From assembly GCA_019914945.1 (NCBI GenBank), contig CM034109.1:10408479-10472478 (forward strand): a DNA stretch of 64,000 nt, in the 5' to 3' direction. This stretch comes from Typha latifolia. Taxonomy: Eukaryota > Streptophyta > Magnoliopsida > Poales > Typhaceae. Position 1 is the first letter of the stretch. Each line of letters opens with the position of its first letter. The position numbers were made by a program, and so were the translations under genes. The notes beneath the pieces were generated by a model. The model saw only the letters and a list, made by a program, of their open reading frames with translations. It ran no database searches and was not told the origin of the DNA. Of the stretch, positions 61,588 through 64,000 are shown piece by piece.

Positions 61588-63338
61588 TTGATATCTTTAG
61601 GAGGGACCGCGAATACCTCGACCACCACCACCTAACGATAAATCTCATGGAATTATTTGGGCCGAGCCCAATACTAGGATAAAGCACCCAGAATAGCCCG
61701 AGGATAAACTCCCGTATAAATTCAGTGAACAGAATAAGCACTCCATTCTATGGATACAAGATCGGATAAGGAGCCAATTAAAATCCAGATCTTTGGAGTG
61801 AAAGGTCACAAGAGTCACAAGCTAATGACCGGTCATATCCTTGTGACCCAGCATTTAATACACCAAAGCCAAAGACAAAACGACCCAATTCTATCTCCGT
61901 TTTCCCAGGAATAAGAAGATACATCCCCTTGAATAGTTAATCCTATTCGACCCCAACCCAATCATGACCTTCCCCTCTCCTCTCGGCTCTCACCCCCTCG
62001 GAAATCACCAACCTCGCCAGAATTTAATACGAAGAGACCCCCCCCCCCCAGCATCCTACTATGTCCCTCTCGCACGTGCCAAATGTAGATTTTAGTATTT
62101 AGTAAAAAATTTTAAACTGGAGTTCTATATAAGGATGATTTAGAGCTTATTTTTGGTTTGTTTTTTTTTTTAATAGAATTTTGGTGTAGCTAATTTAGAT
62201 TATAAATTTGAGAGACATATGCTCGAAATGAAATGTTTTCTTTTTTTTCTTTTTAATTTTAAAATTCTCCTTCTCCCGCGCGTGCGAGGGGAGGGGGGCC
62301 CCACCGTGTCTGAGTTAATGTACGGAGGTGACGTCGGAGACGGGCGATGGTTGATCCAGGCCCCGAATCCGACGGCTAATGATGCCGCCTGGCTACGGAC
62401 GAGCAGTGCTCTGATCCGCCGTACACGTACCCTGCCGCCGTGCCCGGCATCGGACGGATGAAATCTCGACACGTGGGTCCCGGCGGACGTCGGCCTCAGG
62501 GCTCGGAGGACAACCGACACGCCCGGCTGCAGCTGCCACGATCGTTGCAACAGGTCGGCGACACGCCAGCTTCGGAGTGGCCGTCTCGTAATTTAATAAC
62601 TTCTAAGGGGCATTGCTGAAGAATGCCCGTCTTGACGTCACGGCTTCAGTAAGAAGCGTCACTGCGTCAGCTCTCCGTTGCTTTTATATTTAAAGTCACA
62701 ATTTTGATTCTAAGCACCAAAAAAATTAATACAATTTAATATAATTTCATACAGCTACTAATTAAGTTAGAGTATAATTTGAATCTGTGGCGAATTATTT
62801 GGGATTATGTAATGGTTGTTGTTAACATGATAAGAGATATGAAAGATCTTTCTTCGTAGAATAGAGGAGAATAAATTGGACATTCGTAGAAAAAGAAACA
62901 CTCCACATGAGCAGCGTGGGGGGATGTTAAGAATAATTTAAGCAGTATCTTAGTTGTAACGTATTAGGAATAGTATAAAGTAGTCAAATTAAAAGGTTTT
63001 ACTGAAGAATGTATTAATTTTTAATATTTAAACCCCAAACTACCTTCCAATTTGGAAGAACGTCCCTCGTGTAATTCCAAACCACCGTATCCAGTTGGCA
63101 AAACGAAGACCCCACTCATTAAATGCTCAAAATTCCACTTATCCGAAGCGAATCCGGAACCCCCTATCTCGTCATTGAATTACGACCAAATTCCCCCCCG
63201 AAAACACATCATCCGCCGTCCGATCTAATGCGCCGACACCGTCGGATCGAGCGCGTTTCACCTAAAATCTCGCTTCATCTCTCGCTATCTCCGCCCCCAC
63301 ACCTGGGCCCAAAACCCTAGGCAAAAGCCAACCCGGTT

Positions 63339-63383
<45 letters not shown>

Positions 63384-63475
63384 AATAGAGGCGTAGAGGG
63401 GGTTTGTTGGAGAGTCTTGTGTGGTCGTCGTGCTCATTGTGTGGAGAGGTCTATAGCTTTGAGTGATATAGAGTA
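61588..63475. other. Upstream region of the PPR (left) and of LOG (right)
   Basis: Divergent 5' ends with no coding region between them. A C10 run lies at 62039-62048 and a GC-rich patch at about 62270-62580. The LOG side has a palindromic TGACGTCA (62633-62640), the core of bZIP/TGA-factor sites, and a TGACGTC near 62328. The 62640-63100 stretch is AT-rich. Confidence 0.5.
63343..63389 (+). promoter_or_regulatory. LOG core promoter: (CT)19 followed directly by a TATA box
   Basis: A 38-bp CT run (63343-63380) is followed at once by CTATAAATAG, a strong plant TATA box (63380-63389). With a start about 30 bp downstream the leader would be some 60 nt before the ATG at 63476. An AAACCCTAG motif lies just upstream, near 63312. 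Confidence 0.65.
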
Positions 63476-63607
63476 ATGGAGGCGGAGATGGAGAAGGGAG
63501 CGGAGGAGAGGAGAGCGAGGTTTCGGAGGATTTGTGTGTACTGTGGGAGCACGTCGGGGAAGAAGGCGAGTTACCAGAATGCTGCCGTGGAGTTGGGCAA
63601 GGAACTG
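63476..63607 (+). CDS. LOG: LOG cytokinin-activating phosphoribohydrolase (exon 1, 3' partial)
   Basis: Exon 1 encodes 44 residues, [19 protein letters not shown] followed by [25 protein letters not shown], ending in phase 0 at a GT donor (63608). CVYCGS-x-x-G-x-x-x-x-Y is the N-terminal nucleotide-binding signature of LOG proteins. These release active free-base cytokinin from cytokinin riboside 5'-monophosphates in the cytosol. The catalytic PGGxGTxxE motif would be in later exons beyond the window. 63608-64000 is the start of intron 1, AT-rich, with nothing else seen. The N-terminal extension before CVYCGS is rich in Glu and Arg, as is common in this family. Which LOG paralogue this is cannot be told from one exon. 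Confidence 0.9.
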
Positions 63608-64000
63608 GTACTATAAAGAAGACATCTTTTCGCTAAGAAAGTTTTCTCGTGGATCGCTTTTCGCTACTTGTTCTTTGCCTTGGTTTTTCTTCGTTTCGAT
63701 CTGACATTAATCAAGCAAAGGTTTTCTAGATTAATTTTTTGGGGTTTCAAATAAAGTAATGGAGCAGTATGAACTTTTTGATTCGTATCAACTCGGTTGA
63801 TGCATTTTTACCCATCTAGAAGAAATCCTTTTTTTATTTCATATTAATCATTTTATTTCACGAGAATAAATTTTGGAGGGGATTTGGCATGAGGGATTGC
63901 TTAGCTGTAATCCCTCTGGCTGTTGAGCAGCCTTCTTGCATGATCAATGCGAAAAAAATTCCTATTAAAAAATGCTGCTTGCGTTGATATTTAAATAAAT

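Noticed and set aside
1..64000. CRISPR arrays, bacterial operons, phage or complete transposons
   Set aside because: Nothing of the kind is visible. Spliced eukaryotic genes fill the window and only decayed element fragments were seen.

Overview
The window is a gene-rich stretch of nuclear DNA from a flowering plant. Evidence: AT-rich introns with GT..AG borders, intronless PLS-class PPR genes, an SAP zinc-finger gene, a LOG cytokinin gene, a plant-type ALDH2C and a KCS elongase. One strongly GC-rich intronless gene (KCS) and a GC-rich first exon in the choline kinase gene contrast with AT-rich neighbours. Such uneven gene GC suggests a monocot, but I cannot name a species.

Layout. 1-13311 (+): RTEL1-type helicase; exon 1 lies off the left edge and 24 coding segments are in the window. 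14569-17799 (+): DYW-type PPR editing factor resembling MEF7. 19004-23691 (-): ALDH2C4/REF1-like aldehyde dehydrogenase, 9 exons. 26364-29987 (-): LAMMER kinase AFC3, 12 exons. 31081-33336 (+): conserved plant protein of unknown role, 3 exons, divergent from AFC3. 34480-36093 (+): short E-type PPR. 36535-37035 (+): A20/AN1 stress-associated protein. 40310-43556 (+): choline kinase, 6 exons. 45798-48243 (-): TRB-type Myb/histone-H1 telomere-repeat binder, 6 exons. 52149-53600 (+): 3-ketoacyl-CoA synthase. 54974-58148 (+): chloroplast S1-domain protein of the PDE338/RLSB type, 8 exons. 59290-61587 (-): E-type PPR. 63476-right edge (+): LOG, exon 1 only.

The neighbours do not form a pathway; this is ordinary plant gene order. 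Several are linked by theme: RTEL1 and TRB both act at telomeres, and telobox motifs lie at several 5' ends here. The PPRs and the S1 protein are organelle RNA factors. ALDH2C4, KCS, choline kinase and LOG are metabolic genes.

Splice joins were made by hand from GT..AG sites, reading phase and family motifs. They stay in frame throughout for every multi-exon gene. I saw no unknown defence-like or mobile system. The most notable observations are a tandemly duplicated SUMO-interacting motif in the RTEL1 tail, a donor choice that decides whether that tail is made, and a 27-nt frame-neutral microexon in AFC3 that carries most of its ATP-binding loop.
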